Origin: Gilvimarinus chinensis DSM 19667
GTDB taxonomy: Bacteria > Pseudomonadota > Gammaproteobacteria > Pseudomonadales > Cellvibrionaceae
Length of the DNA stretch: 64,000 bases
Reading direction: 5' to 3'
NCBI RefSeq assembly: GCF_000377745.1
Contig: NZ_KB898707.1
Span: forward strand, 118,382-182,381
The notes below the pieces were generated by a model. The model made no database searches. It was not told the origin of the DNA and saw only the letters and a program-made list of their open reading frames with translations. Below, piece by piece: positions 44,468-52,781 of the stretch (position 1 is the stretch's first letter; each line of letters begins with the position of its first letter). The position numbers and the translations under genes are program-made.

Positions 44468-45325
44468 TCAGGCCTTAACTACTATTTGATCGTGGTATTT
44501 TTTAGGCGTCACCCCGAACTGTTTTTTAAAAAGTGAGATAAAGTGTGACGGACTGGAAAATCCCAGCTCATAGGCAATATCGGTAATATTCTGCTCGCTT
44601 TGGGCTAGCAATCGGGCGGCACTGTAGAGTCTGTGGCGGATGCTGTACTCACTGTAACTGTATCTAAAAACGCTTTTGAACAATCGTGAGAAATACGACG
44701 GTGACAAATGGCAAAGTTCAGCCGCCTCGTTCAACGATAGTTCTACATAGCGCTTGTGACGAAATAAATTAATGACGGGAGTTAATCGTTCAAAGCCCGC
44801 AGCACGCTGTAGCGGCTGGGTGTGGGGGGATTGTACGGGTTCGGCCCCTTCCACCACACAACTTAACAATAAACCCAATAATAACTGAGACTTTTCACTG
44901 AATGGATCACGCTGATAAGCATCTAACAACCAAGCTGTAATTTGTGCAATCTGTGCTCGCGCTTGATCGGTAAGCCTAAGATGCATTCCGTAACGAAAAA
45001 AATCAGCGGCGCCCGCCAGGTGACTATCTTCGAGCACTGAAGGTAAAAATTGGACGATGTACCAACTTTTCGGTCTCTCTGTAAGCTCAAAATCATGAGT
45101 CTCTAGCGCGGGTGTAAACACCAAATCAAAGTCATGCAGCTGCGATTGCCCCTGGTTAAAGAAAAAACTGCCCTCAATTTCTTCAAAGACAATCAGCTCA
45201 TGTACTTCGTGAAAGTGCATAAAACACGAATAAGGGTCGCCGTGGTTGTACACCACATGATGAATCTCAAAGTTTTGCCCTTGGCGAATACAGAACGGTT
45301 CGCAATATATGTTGCTCTTTTTCAT
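44468..45325 (-). CDS. AraC-family transcriptional regulator
   Basis: 285 residues. N-terminal cupin-like sensing domain (NFEIHHVVYNHGDPYSCFMHFHEVHELIVFEE in outline) and C-terminal double HTH: LSLNEAAELCHLSPSYFSRLFKSVFRYSYSEY and ITDIAYELGFSSPSHFISLFKKQFGVTPKKY. Such proteins usually activate catabolic genes on binding a sugar. It is divergent from the alcohol dehydrogenase-esterase pair, which is the likely target, and runs toward the GH42-like operon. Confidence 0.92.
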   Translation of the reverse strand: MKKSNIYCEPFCIRQGQNFEIHHVVYNHGDPYSCFMHFHEVHELIVFEEIEGSFFFNQGQSQLHDFDLVFTPALETHDFELTERPKSWYIVQFLPSVLEDSHLAGAADFFRYGMHLRLTDQARAQIAQITAWLLDAYQRDPFSEKSQLLLGLLLSCVVEGAEPVQSPHTQPLQRAAGFERLTPVINLFRHKRYVELSLNEAAELCHLSPSYFSRLFKSVFRYSYSEYSIRHRLYSAARLLAQSEQNITDIAYELGFSSPSHFISLFKKQFGVTPKKYHDQIVVKA

Positions 45326-45364
45326 TTATTCTTTACCAGCAGCCGAAGGTAAATGACTCACTTA

Positions 45365-45385
45365 TTCAGACATCATATATCTGAT
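45365..45385. promoter_or_regulatory. Palindrome in the AraC / alcohol dehydrogenase divergent region
   Basis: TTCAGACAT-CAT-ATATCTGAT: arms match 7 of 9, with ACATCAT being the reverse of the ATGATGT half of the GntR site. It may be a weak member of that family or an AraC site. Confidence 0.4.
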
Positions 45386-45464
45386 ATTTTTGGACTATAT
45401 CTTATAGTAAACCCCTTGTCACAATGGTCAAATACCTCAAATTTCTGATAATTTGGGGAGAGCC

Positions 45465-46580
45465 ATGCCACAGTCAAAAGCACTTGTTTCCAATGGCCGC
45501 GGCCAGTTTGAACTGCGCACTATTACCGTGGGCAAACCCGGTCCGCGTGAGGTACGCATCAAGCTAAAAGCCGCCGGGATTTGCCACACAGACTGGGACT
45601 CGGTACAAAACTGGGATAAAACCTTTGTCATGGGCCATGAAGGGGCTGGTGTAGTAGATGCCATAGGCTGCGAGGTTAAAAGCTTTCAAATCGGCGACCG
45701 AGTTCTTCTTAACTGGGCTATTCCCTGTGGCCATTGCTTCCAATGTCTTGAAGGCAACCCTCATATTTGTGAAAACCACTCACCTGTTTGCTCTAACACC
45801 TTATGTGGCCACGCCCACGGGGAAGCCAGCCAGCTTGATGGAAGCCCCATAGAGCGCTCTTTTCATTTAGGGACCATGGCTGAATACACCGTTGTGCGCG
45901 AAGAAGCGGTCACTAAACTCGACGATCATGTCCCTTTTGGTGTGGGGGCAATTCTCGCTTGCGGAGTGATGACCGGCTGGGGCTCAGCCGTCAACGCAGC
46001 CAAAGTGCAAGCCGGCTCAACCGCTTGTGTTATCGGTTGCGGTGGTGTCGGTTTGAATGTCATCCAAGGGGCGGCGCTATCGGGAGCGGCTAAAGTGATC
46101 GCTATTGATATCAGCGAAGCTCGGCTTGAACAAGCAAAGGAATTTGGCGCAACTCATACCATACTGGCGAAAACGAACGATAAGGACTTTGATCAAGTCG
46201 CTAAGGACGTCAGGATGTTAAACAATGATCGAGGAGCAGACTACGCTTTTGAATGCACGGCTGTTCCAGCCCTTGGCTCTGCACCTCTCAAACTGATTCG
46301 CAGTGCTGGCACCGCTGTACAGGCCAGCGGTATCGAACAACGCATCGATTTTGACTGCGAGCTGTTTGAGTGGGACAAGATTTACATCAACCCGTTATAC
46401 GGTCAGTGCAACCCCAGCCGTGACTTCCCCAGACTTTACGACCTTTATGGTTCAGGGAAGATCAAACTGGATGAGCTGATTACTAAAACCTATACGTTAG
46501 AAACAGTCGCCGAAGGTTTTGCCGATATGCTCGCCGGCAAGCTTGCAAAAGGCGTGATCATCATCGACCCAGAACTGTAA
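45465..46580 (+). CDS. Zinc-dependent alcohol dehydrogenase, class III-like
   Basis: About 371 residues from ATG 45465 with GGGGAG SD. Medium-chain ADH: catalytic zinc ligands in AAGICHTDW and VMGHEGAGVV, structural zinc cysteines in CGHCFQCLEGNPHIC, and the nucleotide fold CVIGCGGVGLNVIQGA. It resembles class III (glutathione-dependent formaldehyde) dehydrogenases. The next gene is an esterase of the S-formylglutathione hydrolase kind, so the pair may detoxify formaldehyde. Marine bacteria release formaldehyde from 6-O-methyl-galactose of porphyran and agar by P450 demethylation, though no P450 gene is present here. Confidence 0.85.
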   Translation: MPQSKALVSNGRGQFELRTITVGKPGPREVRIKLKAAGICHTDWDSVQNWDKTFVMGHEGAGVVDAIGCEVKSFQIGDRVLLNWAIPCGHCFQCLEGNPHICENHSPVCSNTLCGHAHGEASQLDGSPIERSFHLGTMAEYTVVREEAVTKLDDHVPFGVGAILACGVMTGWGSAVNAAKVQAGSTACVIGCGGVGLNVIQGAALSGAAKVIAIDISEARLEQAKEFGATHTILAKTNDKDFDQVAKDVRMLNNDRGADYAFECTAVPALGSAPLKLIRSAGTAVQASGIEQRIDFDCELFEWDKIYINPLYGQCNPSRDFPRLYDLYGSGKIKLDELITKTYTLETVAEGFADMLAGKLAKGVIIIDPEL

Positions 46581-46590
46581 GGAATAAACC

Positions 46591-47397
46591 GTGAGCATCC
46601 AGCAGATAGAAGCCTCTAACGCCGACGGTTACCTACCAGCCGGTCTTAAATACATTACTGTGCACTCTTCGGCCTTAAAAGGCCGCGGTAATATCAGTTG
46701 CTATAACACCGCCAGTAGACGTAAAGACTTACCAATTGTTGTCTTATTACACGGAGTCTACGGAAACCATTGGGTGTGGACGAACTTAGGTGGAGCTCAC
46801 ACCGTCTATGACTCGTTGCGACAAAACAATGCTATTGATGAGATGCTATTGGTCATGCCCGAAGACGGTAGCTACTACGCAGGAAGCGGTTATTTACCCT
46901 TGAAGGAAGGCCGCAATTTTGAAGCTTGGATCATGCAAGACGTATTGGAAGCGGTGATCAGAACCGTAGATTGCGTCAGCGAAAATTCCCCCGTTTTTCT
47001 ATCAGGACTCTCCATGGGGGGGTATGGAGCCCTTCGCTTGGGTGCTAAATACGCCTCACAAGTGAAAGGAATATCAGCGCATTCCTCTATAACCAAACTG
47101 GAGGATTTCAAGCACTTTATCAAAGAAGACTTATCCATTTATCAGTGCGAAAACCCTCAGGAAACCAACCTGATGTATTGGATTAGCAAAAACCAGGCGG
47201 ACTTCCCCCCCCTTAGGCTGGACTGCGGCACCGAGGATTTACTGTATTCCAGTAATATTGAGTTTATGCAGAAGTTGGACGAACAAAAGGTAAAATACCT
47301 AAGCGAAACGCCTGCAGGTGGTCACGAATGGAGTTATTGGAATCGACAAGTAGCTGCCACTTTTCGCTTTTTCCATCACCTTCAGCAAAAGTCGTAA
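46591..47397 (+). CDS. Alpha/beta-hydrolase esterase (S-formylglutathione hydrolase-like)
   Basis: 268 residues from GTG 46591 with AAGGA SD. Esterase D-type fold: VVLLHGVYGNHWVWTNLGG, nucleophile Ser in SGLSMGGYGALRLG, Asp in LDCGTEDLLY and His in PAGGHEWSYW. No signal peptide. It lies 10 bases after the alcohol dehydrogenase. A formylglutathione hydrolase role is suggested by the pairing; a sugar esterase, such as an acetyl remover, is the main alternative. Confidence 0.85.
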   Translation: MSIQQIEASNADGYLPAGLKYITVHSSALKGRGNISCYNTASRRKDLPIVVLLHGVYGNHWVWTNLGGAHTVYDSLRQNNAIDEMLLVMPEDGSYYAGSGYLPLKEGRNFEAWIMQDVLEAVIRTVDCVSENSPVFLSGLSMGGYGALRLGAKYASQVKGISAHSSITKLEDFKHFIKEDLSIYQCENPQETNLMYWISKNQADFPPLRLDCGTEDLLYSSNIEFMQKLDEQKVKYLSETPAGGHEWSYWNRQVAATFRFFHHLQQKS

Positions 47398-47403
47398 ACC
47401 TAT

Positions 47404-47426
47404 TGGCGGGTTAGCTAGACCCGCCA
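47404..47426 (+). terminator. Hairpin after the esterase gene
   Basis: TGGCGGGT (47404-47411) pairs with ACCCGCCA (47419-47426) over a 7-base loop. There is no U-run directly behind, but the stem is strong and lies 7 bases after the stop. Confidence 0.5.
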
Positions 47427-47540
47427 TGTTAAGGATATCATTTCTCCTCCCCCCCCCTCTTTTAAGCTTACGCTTGCTGCATTAACCATTTTCAATGACA
47501 ATATGACACTTAAGGCCCAGACCAACTGGTATTACCAAAA

Positions 47541-47595
47541 CAGTGTAAACAATTGACAATCTACAACTAAACGCCTACTCTTACACTGTCAATTG
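47541..47595. promoter_or_regulatory. Nested inverted repeats upstream of the second GntR gene
   Basis: CAGTGTAA (47541-47548) mirrors TTACACTG (47581-47588), and CAATTGACA (47550-47558) mirrors TGTCAATTG (47587-47595). The TGTCAA half resembles the ATTGTCAACAAT site at 62013, so autoregulation is plausible. Confidence 0.45.
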
Positions 47596-47624
47596 AATTT
47601 TATGTATTAGAGAAACCAACAATT

Positions 47625-48230
47625 ATGTTCGGCAATAAAATTATCTCCGTTAAAGATCAAATCGCCGATCAGCTACGGTCTGACATCATCTCTGGCAGCT
47701 TAGAACCAAACGAACGCTTAAGCGAGCAATCGCTGTCTGAACGCTTCGGTGTCTCGCGTGGTCCTATCCGAGAAGTATTGTTGCAACTAACCAAAGAAGG
47801 TTTATTGGTCTCTAAAAGCAACTGCGGTGTGTCAGTCAACAGCACCCTCAACTCTAATATGCAGGAGTTGATGATTGATATCCGTCGAAAAATTGAAATT
47901 CATGCCCTCTCCAATATCAAAAATACGCTCACGGAAGAAGATTTTGATTACCTCGATGGAATTCTGGAGCGTATTCAAGAAGCCTTCTCAAAAGAAGACT
48001 TTACCGAAGTGACTAAAGCCGATATAGACTTTCACCGTTTTTTAGTATTCAAGGGCGGCGGCCAAGAGTTAGTTAATCTTTGGTACCCGATTGTGTTGCG
48101 CATGCGCATGAATTATAAGCGCCTTTCGTCTCCTAAAGATTGCGTAGCAGAGCACAAGGCAATCGCGGATGCGCTAAAAGCCAAAAGCTTAGCCAAAGCG
48201 AAGAAATGTCTTTTAGCTAATATAAAATAA
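47625..48230 (+). CDS. FadR-subfamily GntR regulator, second copy
   Basis: 201 residues, somewhat short for the subfamily. Winged helix ISVKDQIADQLRSDIISGSLEPNERLSEQSLSERFGVSRGPIREVL in outline (about 6-52), then an FCD domain with KADIDFHRFLVFKGGGQELV and a shortened C-terminus ending in LLANIK. It lies between the ADH-esterase operon and the GH86 gene. It is a candidate reader of the ATTGT-N2-ACAAT-like sites before the anhydrogalactose operon and transporter, because that pattern fits FadR-type operators. A strong terminator ends it. Confidence 0.9.
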   Translation: MFGNKIISVKDQIADQLRSDIISGSLEPNERLSEQSLSERFGVSRGPIREVLLQLTKEGLLVSKSNCGVSVNSTLNSNMQELMIDIRRKIEIHALSNIKNTLTEEDFDYLDGILERIQEAFSKEDFTEVTKADIDFHRFLVFKGGGQELVNLWYPIVLRMRMNYKRLSSPKDCVAEHKAIADALKAKSLAKAKKCLLANIK

Positions 48231-48232
48231 AA

Positions 48233-48255
48233 AGCGGCCAATCGGCCGCTTTTTT
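48233..48255 (+). terminator. Intrinsic terminator of the GntR gene
   Basis: AGCGGCC (48233-48239) and GGCCGCT (48244-48250) with a 4-base loop and a T-run to 48255. The preceding A-run would let it act on both strands. Confidence 0.92.
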
Positions 48256-48304
48256 GTCTCTCGTATTTCCTAAAACTTCCCCTCTTCTCAAACCAGCAAA
48301 AAAA

Positions 48305-48325
48305 GCACGGAGCATTGCTCCGTGC
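48305..48325 (-). terminator. Intrinsic terminator of the GH86 gene
   Basis: GCACGGAGC (48305-48313) and GCTCCGTGC (48317-48325), loop of 3. On the minus strand seven T follow (48298-48304). Confidence 0.92.
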
Positions 48326-48346
48326 ACAAGATCAGGCCAATTACGC

Positions 48347-51300
48347 TTATCGACCTGGACTGGTGGTAAAATCCCAAACAACAAGGTTAGCTACCGTTAA
48401 TTCACCGTTATGACGGAAGTCTACTTTGATGTCATTGTTACTTTGCAGCACTTCGACCGGCACCGGGATCTCTAGTGTGGCGAAGTAACGATCAGCTTGG
48501 TAATCAGCCGGTCCGCGCCAGTCAATCGGCGTATCCACCTCTACCCCATTGATGGTCAGTGTATTAATGGTGAGGTTGCCGTTTGGCACATCGTCTTCGC
48601 TCATGTACATAGCAACGGTCAGGCGCAGCATAGCCTCGGCCGGGCCAGAAGGCACCTGCACATTGTTAATCGATACCGGAATGTCACCACCAGCAATTGA
48701 CACACGATGCGGCTCACTACCACCGCTGACACTGTTGCCAAAGTACTTCTTCTCTTGCACTTGCTCGTTAACCGCTACATTGTTATTCATGGTGTAGCGC
48801 AAGACGATGGTGCCGTCTGGTGCGAGCGTTACCGTGCTTGGAGCCTCGTCCATAAAGCGACGATCCAGCTGAGTTTTGTGATTGGCATCAAAGTGCATAT
48901 CACGCATTTCAACCTTGGACACATTACCAAGCGACAGCCCGTGTAAGTTAAGATTTACGGTAGTGGACTCGTCTTCCAGGTTGTTCAGAATAACGAAGAC
49001 TTCATCACCATCTACGTAAGATTCGATTTGTACATCCGCATCGGATGATCGGGTATCCACACGGGTGCCATCAACGTCGTCCCACAGCTCGTAAAAACGA
49101 ATGTAGTCCGACCAGGTCCAATCGCCTTGGTTGAGGTTCTCTTCGATCAACATAGCGTAGTGATAACGTACGTTGCAATCAGGCACCTCTTTGTAACCAC
49201 AAACGCCCAAGGTGGTGTAACCATCTTGCGCACCAACATAGCCCCATAACGGCTTGGCTGGCGTAAAGGGCATAGATTTAATAACGTAATCTGGGCGCTC
49301 CAAAAACTGCATTAACATGCCATTAAAGGATTTCAGCACTTCAGATTCGTATCGCGGTTTGTGCGGCAGGTTATCCCAGCCCCCTTGCACAGCGCCGTAT
49401 TCGGATAACACGATAGGCTTGCGGTTGTTCATGCCGTTTTCGTGCACGTCATACCACTCCATCATATCCAGCATGCCCTGCACATGGCCGCCACGACGCA
49501 AAGTACCTTTGCCGCCTTCGTTAACCGAGGGCCAGTCGTAAATGTGTACAGCGTAAAAGTCCATGTTGTCGCCGGCGGCGTCCATAAAGCCTTTCCACAT
49601 CACGTCCCACTGATACCAATCCAGCGCGCGTGTATCATCCACGGTAGTCGCCATACGGCTTTGGAAAAACGCTTCCGACTCAGCCTCTACTGCCGGGTCA
49701 TCCGCTACGATCCACTGATCGTAAGAATCATCGGCATAGCGTGAGATACCATCGCGACGATAGAAATCGTGCTGCCCCCAGGTCATGCCCCCTATCAGCG
49801 GCGCCTCGCTACCCAAGCGCGAGCGAATTTCTTGCGCCACCAGATTGTGATATTCCCAAATTTGCTCCTGGTTGGTCACCATAAATGCACCGGTTTTCAT
49901 TTTCATATCCGGCTCGTTAATCACCTCCCAGTAGGTTGGCGTAGGCTCACCCACGTTGCCATTGCCGCTATTGGCAAAATAGCTTTCCAGGTATTTACCC
50001 ACCCACTCGGCAGATGTCTCGATATTCATCGGCTGCCAACCAGCCCATGTCTTACCATTGTCGTACCAGCTCAAGGTGGGGTATACAGGATGTGGGTTTG
50101 TACCAGCGATCATCTGTGTTTTGGATTCTGGAAAACGCGAATAGAACGGATTGTCTTCATAGGCTTGACGTAGCTCCGCGCCGCGACCTTCCATCCACTC
50201 CAAGTCGGCCATGTTGGGGCGGTTGGGATCTTCCTGGGTATCCTGAAACTTCCAGGTAGCCGAGCCGTTGTCACGCCCCATATATACATCGAGTTCGTTC
50301 AAAAGGTAATTCAGCTTATCGGCATGACCTTCCCAATCCTGCTCAAATACGGTGCTATGAACCGTCATATGACGGTCGCGGCCAAAATCCGAAACACCAT
50401 TTACAATATGCTCAATATTAGCATTCACGTGAACGTCTACCGACTCCACCGTGCTCACTTGCGAGGATGAACAACCCTGCCCGTTGGCAAACTCACTGCC
50501 TGGGGTAGCAGGACAAACATCAACACTGTTAACCACACCGTCGCCATCGCTATCGCGGCCCGAGGCAAGACAGCCATCGGGGCCTACATTCATGCGGAAG
50601 GTGTTGGGGCACTGGTCGTCCCAGTTAAAAACACCATCAAAATCATCGTCATCGCCGCCGCTGGTAGCACAACCGACGGAGTTTACAAAAGCGTCTATTG
50701 CACTATTGGGGCATTGATCTTCTGCATCATTAATACCGTCAACATCGGTATCCAGCTGCGAGGGAGAACACCCTTCGCCGTTAGCCGTTTCACCACTCGG
50801 TGTACTGGGGCAAGTATCATTGATATCGGCAACACCGTCGCTGTCACCATCCAAGCTATTATCGACCGGTCCCAAATATTTAAAGACAATATTGTCGATA
50901 TTAAACTGAAAATCTTGGCTACCGGCGCCGGTAATACGAATTTTGCTAATACCGGGGTATATATTAAAACGCGTGCTGGAGGTTAAGTCATAAAAGGTAT
51001 CCCAGCCCCCCTGACTAACGACATCAGTGGTATTTTTAAGTACCAAATTCCCTTGGTGATCGGTCAGCATTAGGCCCACCGCAGTGCCACTGGCATTGCC
51101 GGTGCCCACACGGTAAACCGCTTCGTACAAACCGCCCTGAGCGTTATCAATATCAAACTCGAGGTAGTCACCGGTGTTAAAATAGTTAACCGCATGGCCG
51201 CCGTTAACGCTGTAAATTTCTACCTCGCCCCCCACCGAGTTAAAACTTTCAGCCTCAAGGGAAAAATCACCCGATACGGTAACGACGCCACCAGGCACTT

Positions 51301-52402
51301 GCGAGCTCGAGCTTCCAGAGCTAACCGATGAACTGGAGCTACTGGCGCTACTCACAGAGCTGGAGCTGCTTACAGAACTGCTCGAGCTACTTACAGAACT
51401 GCTGGAGCTGCTGACCGACGAGCTAGAGCTGCTAGAGCTAGCACCACTGTCACTGACAAAAGCCAAATCGAATTTATCAATGTTCCACTGCCAATCATTG
51501 CTGCCCGAGGCCAGCAAACGCACCTCAACTACACCGGCAGGTAACTGAACGGTATGCCCCGCAACCTGTGCCTGGAAGTTGTCCCAACCGTTAGCGGTGA
51601 CACTTTCAGCGCCCTGGGAAACCCAATTACCGTTTTGCTTAACCTGAAACTCAACCTGTGCACCCGAGGTAATAGCGGTACCAATAAAGTAGGTCAAGTC
51701 ATAAATACCAGCACGCGACACTGAGATTTGATACTCGATCGCATCGCCGCGGTTAATATAATTTAACGCGGTGCTGCCATTCACCGAATAGGTACTAACC
51801 GGTGTTGCCTGGCCGTCGGCAAAGGTGCCACTTACCGCGTGATAGTCTTCCGCCTCCTGGCTGATGTCCGAGGGAGCTTCAGGCTCAGTTTCAGATTGGG
51901 TTAAGGTCAGCGAAAACTCATCCAGGTTCCACTGCCAATCGTTGGCGCCGCTGCCGGTTAATCGAATGCTGACATTGCCGGCCGGCAGTGTGACTTCGTG
52001 AGTACCGTCCAATGGCTGAAAGTTATCCCAGCCACCGGTGGGTACCGTGGTTGTGCCCTGGCTTTGCCAGGTGTTGCCGCTTTTAACCGACAACTCCACC
52101 TCGGCGCCGCTGGGCACTGCGGTACCAATTAAATACTGCACGGTGTAAATACCGGCATTGGCAATATTCACTTCGTACTCGACATAATCGCCACGGTTAA
52201 CGTAGTTAATAGCCTGTACCCCATTAACCGTGTAAGTACTTACGGCTTGAGGCTGACCATCGGCATAACTACCACCAAGGGCGGTAAAGTTTTCGGCTTG
52301 AATCTGCACCGTTTGCGCAAGCGCATGCGACGCCATTGCGCCAGCCACCACAGACGAAACTGCGCAGGCCAGTGCTAATCGGGAAAAACGTTTGACTCTC
52401 AC
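48347..52402 (-). CDS. Secreted modular GH86 beta-agarase (Aga86E-like) with three CBM6-type modules
   Basis: 1351 residues from GTG 52402. I chose this start because GGAGG lies 8 bases upstream; a longer frame starts at TTG within that SD. Signal peptide about 1-29. Three CBM6-like modules (about 32-167, 180-315, 375-510: AENF or AEDY opening, NYVNRGDYVEY, NDWQWNLD). A poly-Ser linker lies at about 322-368, four thrombospondin type-3 calcium repeats (DSDGDGV) at about 517-645, then GH86 to the end with acid/base E830 (INEPD) and nucleophile E1001 (LSEYG). The layout and length match Saccharophagus Aga86E (about 1340 residues), an exo-acting neoagarobiose-producing enzyme. A porphyranase activity is also possible in GH86. 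Confidence 0.92.
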   Translation of the reverse strand: MRVKRFSRLALACAVSSVVAGAMASHALAQTVQIQAENFTALGGSYADGQPQAVSTYTVNGVQAINYVNRGDYVEYEVNIANAGIYTVQYLIGTAVPSGAEVELSVKSGNTWQSQGTTTVPTGGWDNFQPLDGTHEVTLPAGNVSIRLTGSGANDWQWNLDEFSLTLTQSETEPEAPSDISQEAEDYHAVSGTFADGQATPVSTYSVNGSTALNYINRGDAIEYQISVSRAGIYDLTYFIGTAITSGAQVEFQVKQNGNWVSQGAESVTANGWDNFQAQVAGHTVQLPAGVVEVRLLASGSNDWQWNIDKFDLAFVSDSGASSSSSSSSVSSSSSSVSSSSSSVSSSSSVSSASSSSSSVSSGSSSSQVPGGVVTVSGDFSLEAESFNSVGGEVEIYSVNGGHAVNYFNTGDYLEFDIDNAQGGLYEAVYRVGTGNASGTAVGLMLTDHQGNLVLKNTTDVVSQGGWDTFYDLTSSTRFNIYPGISKIRITGAGSQDFQFNIDNIVFKYLGPVDNSLDGDSDGVADINDTCPSTPSGETANGEGCSPSQLDTDVDGINDAEDQCPNSAIDAFVNSVGCATSGGDDDDFDGVFNWDDQCPNTFRMNVGPDGCLASGRDSDGDGVVNSVDVCPATPGSEFANGQGCSSSQVSTVESVDVHVNANIEHIVNGVSDFGRDRHMTVHSTVFEQDWEGHADKLNYLLNELDVYMGRDNGSATWKFQDTQEDPNRPNMADLEWMEGRGAELRQAYEDNPFYSRFPESKTQMIAGTNPHPVYPTLSWYDNGKTWAGWQPMNIETSAEWVGKYLESYFANSGNGNVGEPTPTYWEVINEPDMKMKTGAFMVTNQEQIWEYHNLVAQEIRSRLGSEAPLIGGMTWGQHDFYRRDGISRYADDSYDQWIVADDPAVEAESEAFFQSRMATTVDDTRALDWYQWDVMWKGFMDAAGDNMDFYAVHIYDWPSVNEGGKGTLRRGGHVQGMLDMMEWYDVHENGMNNRKPIVLSEYGAVQGGWDNLPHKPRYESEVLKSFNGMLMQFLERPDYVIKSMPFTPAKPLWGYVGAQDGYTTLGVCGYKEVPDCNVRYHYAMLIEENLNQGDWTWSDYIRFYELWDDVDGTRVDTRSSDADVQIESYVDGDEVFVILNNLEDESTTVNLNLHGLSLGNVSKVEMRDMHFDANHKTQLDRRFMDEAPSTVTLAPDGTIVLRYTMNNNVAVNEQVQEKKYFGNSVSGGSEPHRVSIAGGDIPVSINNVQVPSGPAEAMLRLTVAMYMSEDDVPNGNLTINTLTINGVEVDTPIDWRGPADYQADRYFATLEIPVPVEVLQSNNDIKVDFRHNGELTVANLVVWDFTTSPGR
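51302..51442 (-). repeat. Poly-Ser linker coding repeat in the GH86 gene
   Basis: About 47 codons, mostly Ser with spaced Val (SSSSSVSSSSS pattern), made of AGC, AGT and TCN codons. Typical linker of Cellvibrionaceae secreted enzymes; prone to slippage. Confidence 0.85.
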
Positions 52403-52781
52403 AGAAATAACCTCCAATTGTTTTATTATCTAGGTGTGCCGACAAACCTGCCCAGTCCAATGGCGGTATTTGTAAGCGGAGCGGCTGCACGGAAATGGCA
52501 GCCTAGGGAGAGGACATCTGGCACAAGCGCGCTCCTACGCGTCCTGCGCTCTATCGCCCGTGTTTGAAAATTTCACTGACAGTAAGAAATGTACTGCTTC
52601 TGTTTATTTTGTATACAATCTACTGTCAACGATAATTTATGTAAAGCTTGGTGGCTAAAAAACAGCCAAAAAAGCCAAGCAGCTCACAATTTAAGGGCAC
52701 ATGGAAGAGTAAAGCGACAAACGGCGGACACAAAAAAGGGGCCGAAGCCCCTTTCACAAACATTAGCAGGCTGTCGAACCC
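52403..52781. promoter_or_regulatory. GH86 promoter region
   Basis: About 330 bases without a gene upstream of the GH86. It contains TTGTATACAA (52609-52618), a perfect 10-base palindrome of the ATTGT-N2-ACAAT family without the outer A/T pair, followed by CTGTCAACGA at 52623-52632. It ends in the PhoD gene terminator. Confidence 0.55.
52735..52754 (-). terminator. Intrinsic terminator of the GH50-PhoD operon
   Basis: AAAGGGGC (52735-52742) and GCCCCTTT (52747-52754), loop CGAA; a T-run follows on the minus strand. Placed 28 bases after the PhoD stop. Confidence 0.92.

Noticed and set aside
47449..47457. Run of nine C as a frameshift or phase-variable tract
   Set aside because: It lies between genes after a hairpin and before the GntR promoter and breaks no frame.
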